From Paenibacillus sp. CC-CFT747 (GTDB lineage Bacteria > Bacillota > Bacilli > Paenibacillales > NBRC-103111), in contig CP106741.1 in assembly GCA_030323305.1 (NCBI GenBank), positions 1,059,001 through 1,123,000 of the forward strand: a stretch of DNA of 64,000 nt, given 5' to 3'. How positions within the stretch are numbered: the first letter of the stretch is position 1; every line of letters starts with the position of its first letter. The notes beneath the pieces are model-generated. The model worked only from the letters and a program-made list of their open reading frames with translations. It was not told the DNA's origin and searched no databases. Below are positions 41,559 to 52,177 of the stretch, in pieces. A program made the position numbers and the translations under genes.

Positions 41559-42506
41559 CTAATACTCGACGCCCCGGTTCGGCAGAAACTTATCCATCAG
41601 CAGCTTGGCCGTGATCAGGATAACGAACAGAATCATACCGACAGCGGAGGCGTAACCGTAGTTGATGTACTCTTTACCGAAGGCAAGATTGAACATATAA
41701 AGACCGATTACATCTGTGGAACCGGACGGGCCGCCATTCGTCATAATCAGAATAAGCTCGAAAGTCTTGAGCGTGCCGATCACGAGGAACAGCGCACTGA
41801 CCCGGACGACGGGTAGAATGAGCGGCAGCGTAATCTTGAACAGCCGCGTCATATGGCCGGCCCCTTCGATAATAGCCGATTCGTACAGCGATTTGGGAAT
41901 GCCCGACATGGCGTTTACGAATATGATCACATAAAGCCCGACGCCTCCCCAGACCCATGGAGGAATCAGCGCCCACAGAGCCGTACTCTCGCTGCCCAGC
42001 CAATAAAAATTGTTCATGTCTACCCCAAGAAGCTTCAGGCCGCTGTTGAGCAGGCCGTAGGTGCCGTCATAGATGAACGCCCATAACAAAGCAACGACGA
42101 CAATCGATAGGACATTCGGAAAAAAGAACAGGATTTTCAGAAATCCATTTTCCGCATAGCTCTTGTAGGTAACCAGATAAGCCAGCAGCAGGGAAATAAG
42201 GATAACTAACACCGGCACCGTCACCATAAAAATAACGTTATGCTTAAGTGCCCGCCAGACATACTCGTCCTGAATCGCGGTAACAAAGTTGCGGAGCCCC
42301 ACGAACTTGGAATCCGTCAGCCCGTCCCAATCCAATAACGCGTAATAAACGGATAAAACATTCGGAAACAGCGTAAAGAGCAAATAGCCCCCGAACGGCG
42401 GCACGACCGCCATAAGGATAAAAATCCACTTCTGCGTCTGGGCTTTATCCAATCCCATTCGGCGGGAATAAGAGGATTCAACTTTCACAACAGCAGGTTC
42501 GGACAA
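41559..42506 (-). CDS. Carbohydrate ABC transporter permease, MalF type
   Basis: This is an intact 315-aa permease. Helix 1 is WIFILMAVVPPFGGYLLFTLF; the EAA loop LYESAIIEGAGHMTRLFKITL contacts the ATPase; FFFPNVLSIVVVALLW and VRVSALFLVIGTLKTFELI are membrane segments. It begins 63 bp after the binding-protein stop, with a partial terminator hairpin in between. No ATPase is encoded in the operon, so it likely uses a shared MsmX-like ATPase. Confidence 0.9.
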   Translation of the reverse strand: MSEPAVVKVESSYSRRMGLDKAQTQKWIFILMAVVPPFGGYLLFTLFPNVLSVYYALLDWDGLTDSKFVGLRNFVTAIQDEYVWRALKHNVIFMVTVPVLVILISLLLAYLVTYKSYAENGFLKILFFFPNVLSIVVVALLWAFIYDGTYGLLNSGLKLLGVDMNNFYWLGSESTALWALIPPWVWGGVGLYVIIFVNAMSGIPKSLYESAIIEGAGHMTRLFKITLPLILPVVRVSALFLVIGTLKTFELILIMTNGGPSGSTDVIGLYMFNLAFGKEYINYGYASAVGMILFVILITAKLLMDKFLPNRGVEY

Positions 42507-42538
42507 AGGAAGTCAACTCCTATCAAGGGAAATGGAAA

Positions 42539-42561
42539 AGCGGAGAGGCTCGCTCCCCGCC
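42539..42561 (-). promoter_or_regulatory. Partial terminator between binding protein and permeases
   Basis: On the minus strand AGGCGGGGAGCGAGCCTCTC then CGCTTTTCC: a GC-rich, imperfect stem with a short T run. Such hairpins commonly keep binding-protein mRNA in excess over permease mRNA. Confidence 0.45.
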
Positions 42562-42568
42562 TATAACC

Positions 42569-44020
42569 TTATTTCTTCTGCGCTTCCACGGCTTTCTTCA
42601 GCAAAACGTCCGCTTCTTCGAGAATCGGCTTAGGATCCTGTTTGCCTAATACAATCTTCACGACGGCTTCTTCCATCATCTTATTGGCTTTGGCCAAGTT
42701 CGGATCGGAGATGCTTACGGTTCTGTGCGGCTTATACGACCGGGCATCGTTATCCTTAATATACTTAAGAATCGCCTGCGCCGAGGTAGGAAGCTTCACG
42801 ACTTTGCTCGTATCGTCGATCAAATCTTTTCTCATCGGAAGGGCGCCTGCTTTTTCTGCGGCAAACTGCTGGTTATCCAGCGTCATCAGCCATAGAATGA
42901 ACTCCTTGGACCACTTCTTGTTCAGCTCCGGCTTGCCGGCCCACATGTACTGGAAGTTGGTGATCCCGCTTCGGATCCAAAGCTTCTGATCCGCTTTTTC
43001 CCGGAATGGCACCGCCATATAGCCCCATTTGAAATCTTCCGGAGTGGTCTTCTTCATTTCGTTCTCCACGTGGCTTCCGGTGGAAACCATCGCGGCCTGG
43101 CCTTGAATCACCTGCATCTGGGACTGCGTATGGGTTAGCGCCGCCAGTCCTTCCGGGAAGTATCCCTTCTTGCCAAGCTCATACAGGCGGTTCCAATGCT
43201 CCAGGTTTTCCGGACTCGTAAATTGGGGCAAGCTGTACGTTTTATAATTTTCGATCACCTTGTCTGCATTGCCTTTAATATCGGCCAGCTCAAACAGCTT
43301 CGCAGGTCCGAACGCCCAGTCATAGTAAGTCGGGTAAACCCCCGGGAAAGTAATCGGAGCTATGCCGTCCGCCTTAATTTTGGCAAGCAGGTCGGTAAAC
43401 TCCACCCATGTCTTCGGGTTCTGGTTCCAGCCCTTCTGTTCGAACAGCGTCTTATTGAAAAACAATCCGCCGTAAGAGCTCGAGGTGGCAAACTCGTATA
43501 CCTTTCCGTTCACTCGGGTAAACGATTCGGCGAGGCCGGGCATCATGAGCTCCTTCAAGGTTTTGCCGGGCACATCCGGAAGCTTCCTGTCGAACATATC
43601 ATCGAATGGCTCTAGCTTGCCGGCTTCCGCCAGGGAAATGATCCCCTGCCCTCCCGACGGCGGCGTTGTGTTGAAGATGTCGAACATATCATTGTCGTTG
43701 TTGGCGGAAATTTTCGTTTGGATCATATTCTTCATGTCCGCCGATGCGGTAATGTCGAAGGAAACGTTCGGGTATTTGGCTTGGAAGGACTTTATGGCAT
43801 AATCGAACCATTCCCTTCCATATCCCCCCATAAAGAAGCCGACTTTCAGCGTCACTTTTTCCGTTTTGGGCAGCCCGTTCTCATACACTTCCTCTTTCGT
43901 TTGATTGGGGAGCGGACTCGCGGAAGACTGTTCGGTTTTGTTGGAGCATGCTGAAAGCAGCGAACCGGACATAGCAACGGCCAGGCTTAAAGCGGTAAGC
44001 TTTCCAAATTTATTTCTCAT
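42569..44020 (-). CDS. Extracellular solute-binding lipoprotein (sugar)
   Basis: This is an intact 483-aa family-1 binding protein and the first gene of the operon. GAGAGGGG precedes the ATG. Signal peptide MRNKFGKLTALSLAVAMSG ends in lipobox LLSAC (Cys 25). Features of sugar-binding proteins: VTLKVGFFMGGYGREWFDYA, YGGLFFNKTLFEQKGW, GQAAMVSTGSHVENEM. It delivers an unidentified oligosaccharide to the MalF/MalG pair. Two operator-like sites lie in its leader and promoter, shared with the divergent ROK gene. Confidence 0.9.
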   Translation of the reverse strand: MRNKFGKLTALSLAVAMSGSLLSACSNKTEQSSASPLPNQTKEEVYENGLPKTEKVTLKVGFFMGGYGREWFDYAIKSFQAKYPNVSFDITASADMKNMIQTKISANNDNDMFDIFNTTPPSGGQGIISLAEAGKLEPFDDMFDRKLPDVPGKTLKELMMPGLAESFTRVNGKVYEFATSSSYGGLFFNKTLFEQKGWNQNPKTWVEFTDLLAKIKADGIAPITFPGVYPTYYDWAFGPAKLFELADIKGNADKVIENYKTYSLPQFTSPENLEHWNRLYELGKKGYFPEGLAALTHTQSQMQVIQGQAAMVSTGSHVENEMKKTTPEDFKWGYMAVPFREKADQKLWIRSGITNFQYMWAGKPELNKKWSKEFILWLMTLDNQQFAAEKAGALPMRKDLIDDTSKVVKLPTSAQAILKYIKDNDARSYKPHRTVSISDPNLAKANKMMEEAVVKIVLGKQDPKPILEEADVLLKKAVEAQKK

Positions 44021-44046
44021 ACAGAACCCCTCTCGAAATAATAAAG

Positions 44047-44201
44047 AAAATTGATTTATTAAATCTATTTTACCGGGGAATTGTTCGGCGATGATTATCG
44101 TTATGTAATAGGCTTGTTAAGAATAAGAGCTTTGCCTTGGTTTCGGATGATCACGCTTACAATTACGTCCCCATTAATAAATCAATTTTATTTATTATAT
44201 A
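44047..44201. promoter_or_regulatory. Divergent control region with predicted ROK operators
   Basis: Site 1 at 44047-44065 contains AATTGATTTATTAAATC, including the perfect palindrome GATTTATTAAATC. Site 2 at 44174-44201 reads TTAATAAATCAATTTTATTT and onward. They share the core AATAAATCAATTT in inverted orientation. A TATAAT for the minus-strand operon (44199-44194) adjoins site 2, so binding there would block transcription; a matching -35 is weak. Confidence 0.55.
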
Positions 44202-44332
44202 CTACCTTTTATTTCCTGAAGTTACAATGAAAATTTTTCGACAAAATCGTCGGCTATCTTCCGAAATAACGGCGTGGTAAACTAATTTGTATTATGAGAA
44301 TAAACGTGATTGTCTAGAGAAGAGGTCGACTT

Positions 44333-45504
44333 ATGCCTACAATAAAACATGCCAGCCATACGCTGCTTAAATCCATTAATCAGCAGAAGGTGCTGCATCT
44401 GATTCATTCAGAATGTCCGATCTCCCGTGTAGAGCTAGCCCAAAAACGGGACTTAGCCAACAAACCGTCACCAATATCGTCAACCGGCTTCTGGAGGATC
44501 AACAAATTGTTGAAGGCGAACCCCAATCCCTGGAGAGTGGCAGCGGCCGTAAGCGTGTTCCCTTGCTGCTGAACAGCTCCCGCTTCTGTGCAATCGGTAT
44601 TCAATTGGCGGGCACGTCGGCACGAGGAACCTTATATAATTTTCAACACACTCGCTTGGCGGAAGCCGAAGGCAAGGAAAAGCACTACGACACCGAGGAG
44701 GACCTGCTCCGGGTGATCCGCGGGGTGATCGACCAACTCATTAGCCAGGCCCCCGATCCTGCCTGCCTGAAGGGAATCGGCTTTAGCGTCCATGGACTCG
44801 TCGACTCCTCCGAGGGCTTTCTGCTCCGCTCGCCGGGGCTCGGATGGAAGCGGATCCCACTGGCAAAACTGCTGGAAGCCGAGTACGGGCTGCCTGTCTT
44901 TCTGGAGAATGACACCAACCTGCTGGCGCTCCATGAAAATATAGGCGGAATTCTAAGCTCCTCCAAAAACAATCTGACGCTTAAATTTGACAGAGGAATC
45001 GGGGGCGCTATCGTGGTGGAGAAGCGGCTGGTGACCGGATCCTCCTTTGTAGCAGGCGAGGTCGGCCACTATAAGGCGTTTATGCCGCCCTACGATTATG
45101 AATGTTACTGCGGCGGCAGAGGGTGCCTGACCACGCTGGCTTCCTCGAGAGGCTTACAGCGGACGCTTGGCAGAAGCCGGGAGGAGTTTCATGAAGCTGT
45201 CCGCAACGGAAACCCCGAAACCGTCCAACTGAGCGAGGCGGTGAGAACGGCGATCGTCTACGCCGCTGCCAATATCGTCACCCTGCTCAATCCGGACCGG
45301 GTTCTGCTCACCGGGGCCATGCTGCCGGTATGGGGAGACTCGTACGTCGACGAGCTCCAAGCGCGGGTGATGGCACTGGTGCCGCAAACGTGCCGGAACG
45401 TGGAATTCGTTCACCTCCCCGAGGTGGAGGATGAGACGGCGCTGGCCGCCGGGCTTGTCGAGCAGAGTGTGTTCAAGATCCCGCTCGACAGCTTGTCCCT
45501 GTAA
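44333..45504 (+). CDS. ROK-family (XylR/NagC-like) transcriptional repressor (frameshifted)
   Basis: This is a ~390-aa regulator. The N-terminal winged helix reads LLKSINQQKVLHLIHSECPI then SRVELAQKTGLSQQTVTNIV once an A is restored in AAAAA at 44444-44448. The ROK sugar-kinase-like domain follows: GIGFSVHGLVDS, FLENDTNLLALHE, GIGGAIVVEKRLV (GGG ATP-type loop partly retained) and the structural zinc motif GEVGHYKAF...CYCGGRGC. Sugar binding normally releases such repressors from DNA. It is divergent from the transporter operon and likely controls it and the giant gene downstream. Confidence 0.88.
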
Positions 45505-45591
45505 GGGTTATTTCCGATTCCCGGGAAGGGATGAGAAATCCTAAAGCGGTACCTTCGCTAAACGAAGTCAGCTTCTTCTGCCATGCCAAAA

Positions 45592-45624
45592 AAGCCGAAC
45601 GGGATACGATATCCCGTTCGGCTT
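45592..45624. terminator. Strong bidirectional terminator
   Basis: Perfect stem AAGCCGAACGGGATA-CGA-TATCCCGTTCGGCTT followed by TCTTTACTTT; it ends the ROK transcript and possibly the giant gene from the other side. Confidence 0.8.
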
Positions 45625-45805
45625 TCTTTACTTTACGGCTGCAGCCGCTTCATCAGCTCGATGGCGTCGCTTGATAAATAGACCGCAGCCACCGCCCCAT
45701 ACCTCCAAAATTGGGATAGCTTTCCGCTCCGATGGTTTCGCGGGAGTTTAGGAGCAAGGGCGCTTAGATGACTTTTATTTTTTACTGTCTACTTAACAGG
45801 GGCAC

Positions 45806-48800
45806 TTAAAAGGAAATCCCACCCGCTGCATTAATTCTGACCTTATAGCTTGCTGTTTTGCCTTGATAAGAAGCGGTAATCGTTACGGCACCCGGATGGT
45901 GAGCGGTTACTACACCATATTCAGATACAGTTGCTGACTGCGGCTTGCTGCTGGTATAAGTTACCCCATCGCTTATCACTTGCCTTGTTCCATCCTCATA
46001 GATTGCGGTAAGGAGTAAACTTAAGGTAGAATTGGCCTGCATCCGCGGATCCAATCCGCTAAGCTCCAAGCGGATCAGTTTCTTCTCCGGCTCAGGTTCC
46101 TCTTTCTTAACAACGTTTAGCTCATAAGATGACGTGAGGCCCTCATACTCTGCCGTGATGAGCACGGTCCCTTCCGACTTCGCCGTTACTGCGCCGCTGG
46201 CGCTGATCTCCGCTATACTAGGATTACTGCTTGTATAAGAGACGTTAATCTCTACCTTGCCACGGCTTCCATCGCTGTACACAGCGGTAGTCACGGTTTG
46301 ACCAATCTCTCCGACGACTAGGGAAGCTGCCCCTTCGAATTCAAGCCCAATCAATGTAACCGGTTCTTCCTCGCGGTCTTCTGATACCGATTGTAAAACT
46401 GGCCGTTTAACAATCTTATCCCATACCCATATCGTGTTAAAGTTCCACCCTAACCTATCTGTATAGGTGGATGGATTTTCCACATCAGCTGCTGAAAGCC
46501 CTAACCCTTTAAGGGTTGTTAATGCTCCTTCCGTAACCCCTTCTTTATCCACAGTCATGCCGTCAAAGGCATAATTGTTTTCAAGAGTGGCGGTGTTCCC
46601 TGCAAGCACCCGTCCCATCACACGATTCGCCATAGTCGGCGTGACGACTGACGGATTGAGGGCAATCACATTTCTAACGATCGTCCCATTGTACCCGTAG
46701 CCAGTCACTCCGCCTGCATTGCTCGTAATCGCGCGAACGGTCCCAGTTGCATACACGTTTTCCGTTAAACTGCCCGCGTTTGTAATTCCGATTAGGCCGC
46801 CGGCCTGACTTACCTGAGCGGTTACATCCGCGGTTGAATAGCTGTTTCTCACCACGCCATTGGAATAGCCTACAAGACCGCCCACTGTGCTGGATCCCGT
46901 AATGGAGCCTGTCACAAAGCTATTCTCTACCTCGCCATTGTTCGTGTTGACGAGTATGCCTATTTTGCTTCCGCCCGTGACGCTTGCGTCTACCATAGCT
47001 ATGTTTTTAATTACTCCGCCATTGACATGGAATAAGCCGCCGCTCGAAGAATTAAAGTTATATATCTTTTTCCCGTCGCCATCCAAAACACCGGTGAACG
47101 CAGCAGCTTTAAAGAGTGACTCAGCCGGTTGCCCCGAGTAATCCAAATCATTATCTAGAATATACTTTTCTGCCGGGAAGCTTTCCATAACCTTAAAATC
47201 AGCAATGGATTTGATTTTGTAATAACCTGCTTCATTTCTTTCTAAAGGCATAACGGGCCCTTGAGCCTTTTCCGAATTACTCTTCAATACCGGACGCTTT
47301 AAAGCTGCACTCCACGTCCAAACCGACTCAAAATCCCATTTCAAATTATTGATATACGAATTGGGATCTTCAACCTGCTGCTGGGATAGCCCCAACCCTT
47401 TTCTGTTGTTAGCCGCAGCAATACTTTCGCCTTCTTTATCGACAAACATGCCATCAAACGCATAATTATTCTCAAGCGTTGCAGTTTGCCCGGCAAGAAC
47501 TCTTCCCATCACACGGTTCGCCATAGTCGGCGTCACGACGGAAGGATTGAGAGCTATAACGTTTTTAACAACCGTATTATTATAGCCGTAGCCCGTCACA
47601 CCGCCTGCATTGCTTTTAAGCGCCTTGACGGCTCCAGATGCATAGACGTTTTCCGTTAAACTGCCTGAGTTTGTAATTCCGATTAGGCCGCCAGCTTGGT
47701 TCTGTTGAGCCGTTACATCGGCAGTAGAGTAGCTGTTTCTCACGATGCCATTGGAATAGCCCGCTAGACCGCCCACCGTGCTGATGCCTTCGATGGAGCC
47801 TGTTACATAACTATTCTCTACCGTTCCGTTGTTCGTATTAACGAGAATGCCTATATTGTTCCCGCCGGTGACGCTTGCCTTCACCATAGCTATGTTTTTA
47901 ATCATCCCGCCATTGAGATGGAATAAGCCGCCGGCTGCTGATTTAAAATTGGTTAATGTTTTATTATTTCCATCAAAGGTGCCAAGGAAAGGCGCCCCCT
48001 TAAATAAGGGGTCAAATGCCTTCCCTTCAAAATCCAGATCCTTTTCCAATATATAATTTTCATCTGGGAATTCTGAAATCGTCTTTAATTCATCAATCGA
48101 ACGGATGATGTAGTATCCATTCTCGTTGCGGTCAAGCTTCGGCTTTGGAATATCACTTTCGTTAATCTGTTCCAAATTGCTCTGCAGTAATGGACGCTTG
48201 GCCTCATCATTCCAGCTCCAGATCGAATCAAAGTCCCAACCGAGGGTCTCTATGAAAAAGGATGGCTTCGCGAATGTTATCTTACTGACCCCTTGTCCTT
48301 TTTCATTGTTCGGATCATTCCCTGTAACAGTCTCACTGCTAACAAACATATTTTCATCCGCGTAATTATTTACTAGAGTTGCTTTATCTCCGGCTAAAAC
48401 CCTGCCGACAATTCGGTTAGAAGCCGTACCCGTAATGATAGATGGATTTAATGCCATACTATTTTGGATGACCGTATTGTTATAGCCGTATCCGCTGATG
48501 CCGCCGGCATTTGAATCTTCTGCATTAACGGCTCCCATGGCATAGACTTGTTCGGTCAGACTGCCCCGATTTGTAATCCCAATAAGGCCGCCGGCTTGCT
48601 TTCCACGAGCACTGACGCGAGCGGTTGAATAACTTTTTCTTACGATGCCGTTCGAGAAGCCCACAAGCCCGCCAACTGTCGAATTGCCTCTAATAGATCC
48701 GGTACTGTACGCATGTTCCACGGTTCCATCATTCTGATCAACCAGGATCCCAATATTACTACGGCGAACATCAATGTCAGCATTAATTATTCCTACATTT

Positions 48801-51800
48801 CGAATAATCCCTTGATTAACGGCAAAGAGACCCGCGCCGCCAGAGGAGACAATAACGCCTGTAATCGAATGCCCTTTCCCATCAAACGTACCCGTAAAGG
48901 GAGTGTCATTAGCGCCAATTGCTTCAAAAACCATGCCCTTACCATTAATGTCCCGATTTAAAACAAAATGTTTATCCGGGAACTCATGCATTTTATTAAG
49001 TCCATTGACACTTTCGATTTGATAGGGGTTGTCTTCCGAACCATCGCCCAGCATTCCTTCTTTAGCTAGTAACGGGTCCGTTAATGGCTCTCTATCGACT
49101 GGATTATTAACCAATTTTACGACGATCCTATGTTCATCGCCAAATGCAAGAGGGTTGTCAAATAGGATGATTTGTTCACGTCCGAGATGCTCCAGTGTTG
49201 CTTCTTGAGTAACTGTTTCCAACAGCTGTTCGCCTGTATGATCACGCTTTTCCGCAATAACGGTAACACGATCAAGCGAGCTCGGGTAATTTAATACCCC
49301 AATGCCCTTCAGGACATTATTTTCTATAAGGGCGCTTGTTAATTTCAAATAATTTTCGGGTTGTTTAATCGTAAACGAATCAATTTCAGCACCGTCGCTG
49401 TTGTAAGCTTTCAAGGTGAGAGATTGATCACTTGATTCTAAAATAACACCGGTCTGCTTCTTTGCGTCATAAACGATATGATCCCAGTCAAATGATTTAT
49501 TATCACTAAACGTTGGACCTGATGAACCTACTGTCACAAAAGTGGTTCCTAGATTCATCGCTTCTTCCGATATATCTTTCACACCGTTTCGTATGGTTGT
49601 CCTTTTATACACCGAATCATGACCGCCCATGTACAAACTAACGCCAAGTCTTTCAAATGCCTGGGACAATTTCACTCTCATGATGTCCATACCGGTCTCA
49701 TCGCTGGATTGACCGCCATAATAAGGATAATGCCCTACAACGATCTTCCACTTTTTATCGGTTGCCCGTAAATCCTTTTCCAGCCACGACAGCTGCTTGT
49801 CGAAATCCTGCACAGAATTCATAACAGCAAAATGCATGTCGCCATTATCAAATGAATAATTCGTTTCCCGGTAGCTGCCTTCCCCGTTCTTCGGCAGGTT
49901 GAAAAAACCTGAGAATGCCCCAAACTTCCGCTCCGTCGCATGTTCGTGGTCCCCGACAAGGTGAGCAGAAATTAGACCCAAATCGTTGTTGTAAATGTTA
50001 TTAAACACATCATCCCATGCAGAAATATTGCCGCCAAGGTCGACCAAGTCTCCGACTTGTATCATAGACTGTCCGTTTGAATTTTTCGCCCGCAGAACGT
50101 CCAGCATATCCTTAAAGAGACGGAAGCTTTCCGGTTTTCGATCTGGAACCGCAAGATCCCCCATCACATACATAACGGCTTTCTCTGAAGCCGGTGCGGT
50201 CCTAAAGCTATAACTGCTGCTCCAAGGTCCAGTCGGCGAAATTCCATACCGATATTCATACTTAGTCCCTGAGTCGAGATCCGTTAAATTAGCTTCATGC
50301 GCGGCAAGCACGCGATAATTACTCTTGGCAAACGTATCGCCATAGGCGACTTGAAAATTAGAAACGTTCGCTTGCACGACTGCAGCGTTGTCCCACGCTG
50401 CCGCTGATTCAGGTTTATACTGAATATACGATGTTTCTAATGCCTTATCCGTTACTAAATTTATTCCTACCTCATGTTCATTTGCCCCTACATTAACGAT
50501 GGGTTTAAATTCATTTAAAATTTTATCAGTATCTGGATTTTGTTGATCCACAAGTAATCGGATAAGTTCAACACGCGTATTTCCTTGAGAGTCGGTTGCT
50601 GCATACTTAATGAAATATTCTCCATACATTTCGACCGTGAAATGCTGATTGTCAACGGCTACTTCTCCCTTATCATTTAAAACGATTGCTTCTACCGATA
50701 AAGATTGACCGCGATTATCCGTCGCCGAAGCGCTCGGCACTTCTACTTGATCCCCAAGCTTAATGGTGTCCGGAAATTGTCCATGGACCGTAATTTCAGG
50801 TGCATACACCGTTCCCCTGGTTTCCTCACCAATCCAAATCGGAGCACTAATAGCTTCTTCACCGTCAGCTTGGAAAGCTCTGACGATAAAATAATCCCCA
50901 TTCTTACTTGCGAAGGTTTCTTTCATTTCAAAATGATTGCTGGCAATATTGAGATACTCCTTGACTAGTTCACCGCTGTTTTTGTAAACAACGACTTTAC
51001 CCAAATGATCGTTAGCATCCGGGTCATTAATACGTATGTAAAGATCAATTTCTTTTGTTTCGGCTGGAAGGATCGCCCCCATCATCTGATCGTTTGCGGA
51101 AACGGCCATTTCTAAATTACGATCAAACGATGCATAGGTGTTGTGATTACGCATCGCCTGGTAAAGGCCTTCTCTTGTTAAATTATCAGCCCATATACCG
51201 GTCACATGAGGTTGAACCATTCCCCAATTCCCTTTGTGCTCGTCTCCGCCAAACACAGGAGAAATATGCCAGCCTTGATCCAACGCCTTGGTATAAGTTG
51301 CAAAATCATTGGACGATTTGTATTCCATCATATTAATATTTCGGTCAACCTCTCGGTTGTAGTGTTTAAATTCATTGAAACTCCAATTTCCCGACAAGCG
51401 TGGATGATTAAATTGAGCAATCGCATCAGGATCTTGGGCAAGTCTTGCGTAGAAGGTTGGCAAATCATATTTTATGTCGCCCCAGCCCCAAGTGCCATCC
51501 GCACCCACTCCATGTGTTCTTGCAAACCATGCGGCATTAAATAGATTCATATGGCCCGCTTCATCATACCAAGTCACTTCTGTACCAGGCAGCGTAATAA
51601 ATTCGTTATCACGATTGTGAGCATCTGATTGCTCATGCAGCAGCTTGTATTCTTCTGAATAAGAGTCTTGAACATTCGTAATAAAATCATTGCCCGTACT
51701 GATGTCATACGTCACGTCGTGTTCAGTCACAGCAAAAAAATCAAAATCTGTATTCGCTTTCACAAAATTGTAAGCGTCATCAGGCAACAATATTCCGTCA

Positions 51801-51991
51801 CTAATTGAGGTATGAGAATGCATGTGGCCTTTGAACAAGGAAGCTCCTAAGTACTCAGCCCTATTTTTGTTCGAAACCACTTCTTCTTTCGCTGATGACG
51901 CCAATGCCGAAATGCCGTAACTAAGACCAATACCCCCTGCCATAAAGCAGGCCATCACGATTAAAGGTAACCTTCTACTAGGGGACTTCAA
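45806..51991 (-). CDS. Giant secreted protein: PHP (CehA/McbA-like), metallophosphoesterase, three GLUG blocks, two Big2 domains
   Basis: 2061 aa, unbroken. Residues ~8-32 are a signal anchor. PHP-type phosphoesterase ~45-300: HMHSHTSISDG (H56, H58, H60), AVTEHD (90-92), GTEVTW, FNHPR (His 196) and GGDEHK (249-253) supply metal ligands. An Ig-like segment ~400-485 and a purple-acid-phosphatase-type Fn3 ~495-600 precede a calcineurin-like metallophosphoesterase: MGDLA (611), VGDLVDLGG (648), VGDHEH (680), VGHYPYYGG (753), MGGHD (790). Three ~230-residue GLUG-containing repeats (~1010-1740; GTFDGKGHSITG, STVGGLVGFSNGIV, QAGGLIGITNRGSL) and two Big2 domains (~1830-2061; YTSSNPSIAEI, YTSSKPQSATV) follow. 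Likely a cell-surface or secreted hydrolase of phosphorylated glycans or phospholipid headgroups. Its promoter carries the same operator-like motif as the sugar operon. Confidence 0.85.
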   Translation of the reverse strand: MKSPSRRLPLIVMACFMAGGIGLSYGISALASSAKEEVVSNKNRAEYLGASLFKGHMHSHTSISDGILLPDDAYNFVKANTDFDFFAVTEHDVTYDISTGNDFITNVQDSYSEEYKLLHEQSDAHNRDNEFITLPGTEVTWYDEAGHMNLFNAAWFARTHGVGADGTWGWGDIKYDLPTFYARLAQDPDAIAQFNHPRLSGNWSFNEFKHYNREVDRNINMMEYKSSNDFATYTKALDQGWHISPVFGGDEHKGNWGMVQPHVTGIWADNLTREGLYQAMRNHNTYASFDRNLEMAVSANDQMMGAILPAETKEIDLYIRINDPDANDHLGKVVVYKNSGELVKEYLNIASNHFEMKETFASKNGDYFIVRAFQADGEEAISAPIWIGEETRGTVYAPEITVHGQFPDTIKLGDQVEVPSASATDNRGQSLSVEAIVLNDKGEVAVDNQHFTVEMYGEYFIKYAATDSQGNTRVELIRLLVDQQNPDTDKILNEFKPIVNVGANEHEVGINLVTDKALETSYIQYKPESAAAWDNAAVVQANVSNFQVAYGDTFAKSNYRVLAAHEANLTDLDSGTKYEYRYGISPTGPWSSSYSFRTAPASEKAVMYVMGDLAVPDRKPESFRLFKDMLDVLRAKNSNGQSMIQVGDLVDLGGNISAWDDVFNNIYNNDLGLISAHLVGDHEHATERKFGAFSGFFNLPKNGEGSYRETNYSFDNGDMHFAVMNSVQDFDKQLSWLEKDLRATDKKWKIVVGHYPYYGGQSSDETGMDIMRVKLSQAFERLGVSLYMGGHDSVYKRTTIRNGVKDISEEAMNLGTTFVTVGSSGPTFSDNKSFDWDHIVYDAKKQTGVILESSDQSLTLKAYNSDGAEIDSFTIKQPENYLKLTSALIENNVLKGIGVLNYPSSLDRVTVIAEKRDHTGEQLLETVTQEATLEHLGREQIILFDNPLAFGDEHRIVVKLVNNPVDREPLTDPLLAKEGMLGDGSEDNPYQIESVNGLNKMHEFPDKHFVLNRDINGKGMVFEAIGANDTPFTGTFDGKGHSITGVIVSSGGAGLFAVNQGIIRNVGIINADIDVRRSNIGILVDQNDGTVEHAYSTGSIRGNSTVGGLVGFSNGIVRKSYSTARVSARGKQAGGLIGITNRGSLTEQVYAMGAVNAEDSNAGGISGYGYNNTVIQNSMALNPSIITGTASNRIVGRVLAGDKATLVNNYADENMFVSSETVTGNDPNNEKGQGVSKITFAKPSFFIETLGWDFDSIWSWNDEAKRPLLQSNLEQINESDIPKPKLDRNENGYYIIRSIDELKTISEFPDENYILEKDLDFEGKAFDPLFKGAPFLGTFDGNNKTLTNFKSAAGGLFHLNGGMIKNIAMVKASVTGGNNIGILVNTNNGTVENSYVTGSIEGISTVGGLAGYSNGIVRNSYSTADVTAQQNQAGGLIGITNSGSLTENVYASGAVKALKSNAGGVTGYGYNNTVVKNVIALNPSVVTPTMANRVMGRVLAGQTATLENNYAFDGMFVDKEGESIAAANNRKGLGLSQQQVEDPNSYINNLKWDFESVWTWSAALKRPVLKSNSEKAQGPVMPLERNEAGYYKIKSIADFKVMESFPAEKYILDNDLDYSGQPAESLFKAAAFTGVLDGDGKKIYNFNSSSGGLFHVNGGVIKNIAMVDASVTGGSKIGILVNTNNGEVENSFVTGSITGSSTVGGLVGYSNGVVRNSYSTADVTAQVSQAGGLIGITNAGSLTENVYATGTVRAITSNAGGVTGYGYNGTIVRNVIALNPSVVTPTMANRVMGRVLAGNTATLENNYAFDGMTVDKEGVTEGALTTLKGLGLSAADVENPSTYTDRLGWNFNTIWVWDKIVKRPVLQSVSEDREEEPVTLIGLEFEGAASLVVGEIGQTVTTAVYSDGSRGKVEINVSYTSSNPSIAEISASGAVTAKSEGTVLITAEYEGLTSSYELNVVKKEEPEPEKKLIRLELSGLDPRMQANSTLSLLLTAIYEDGTRQVISDGVTYTSSKPQSATVSEYGVVTAHHPGAVTITASYQGKTASYKVRINAAGGISF

Positions 51992-52177
51992 TCCAAATCC
52001 TCTCCTTTTTCGACACTTATCGTAATAACAGTTCCCTCGGTGGAAACTTACGGCTTCAACAGCTGGTGACTACTCACTTTAACGTCCGACATTCGATTAC
52101 CCGCCTAGATTCAGAATAGCATCGGTTTGTCAAAAGGATGTTAGCGTTAATGAAATACAATGTTAAGTTATCGCCGG

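Noticed and set aside
45630..45705. Short minus-strand frame YGAVAAVYLSSDAIELMKRLQP behind GGAGG
   Set aside because: Only ~22 codons, no start at proper spacing; could be the tail of a lost gene, but nothing supports a function.
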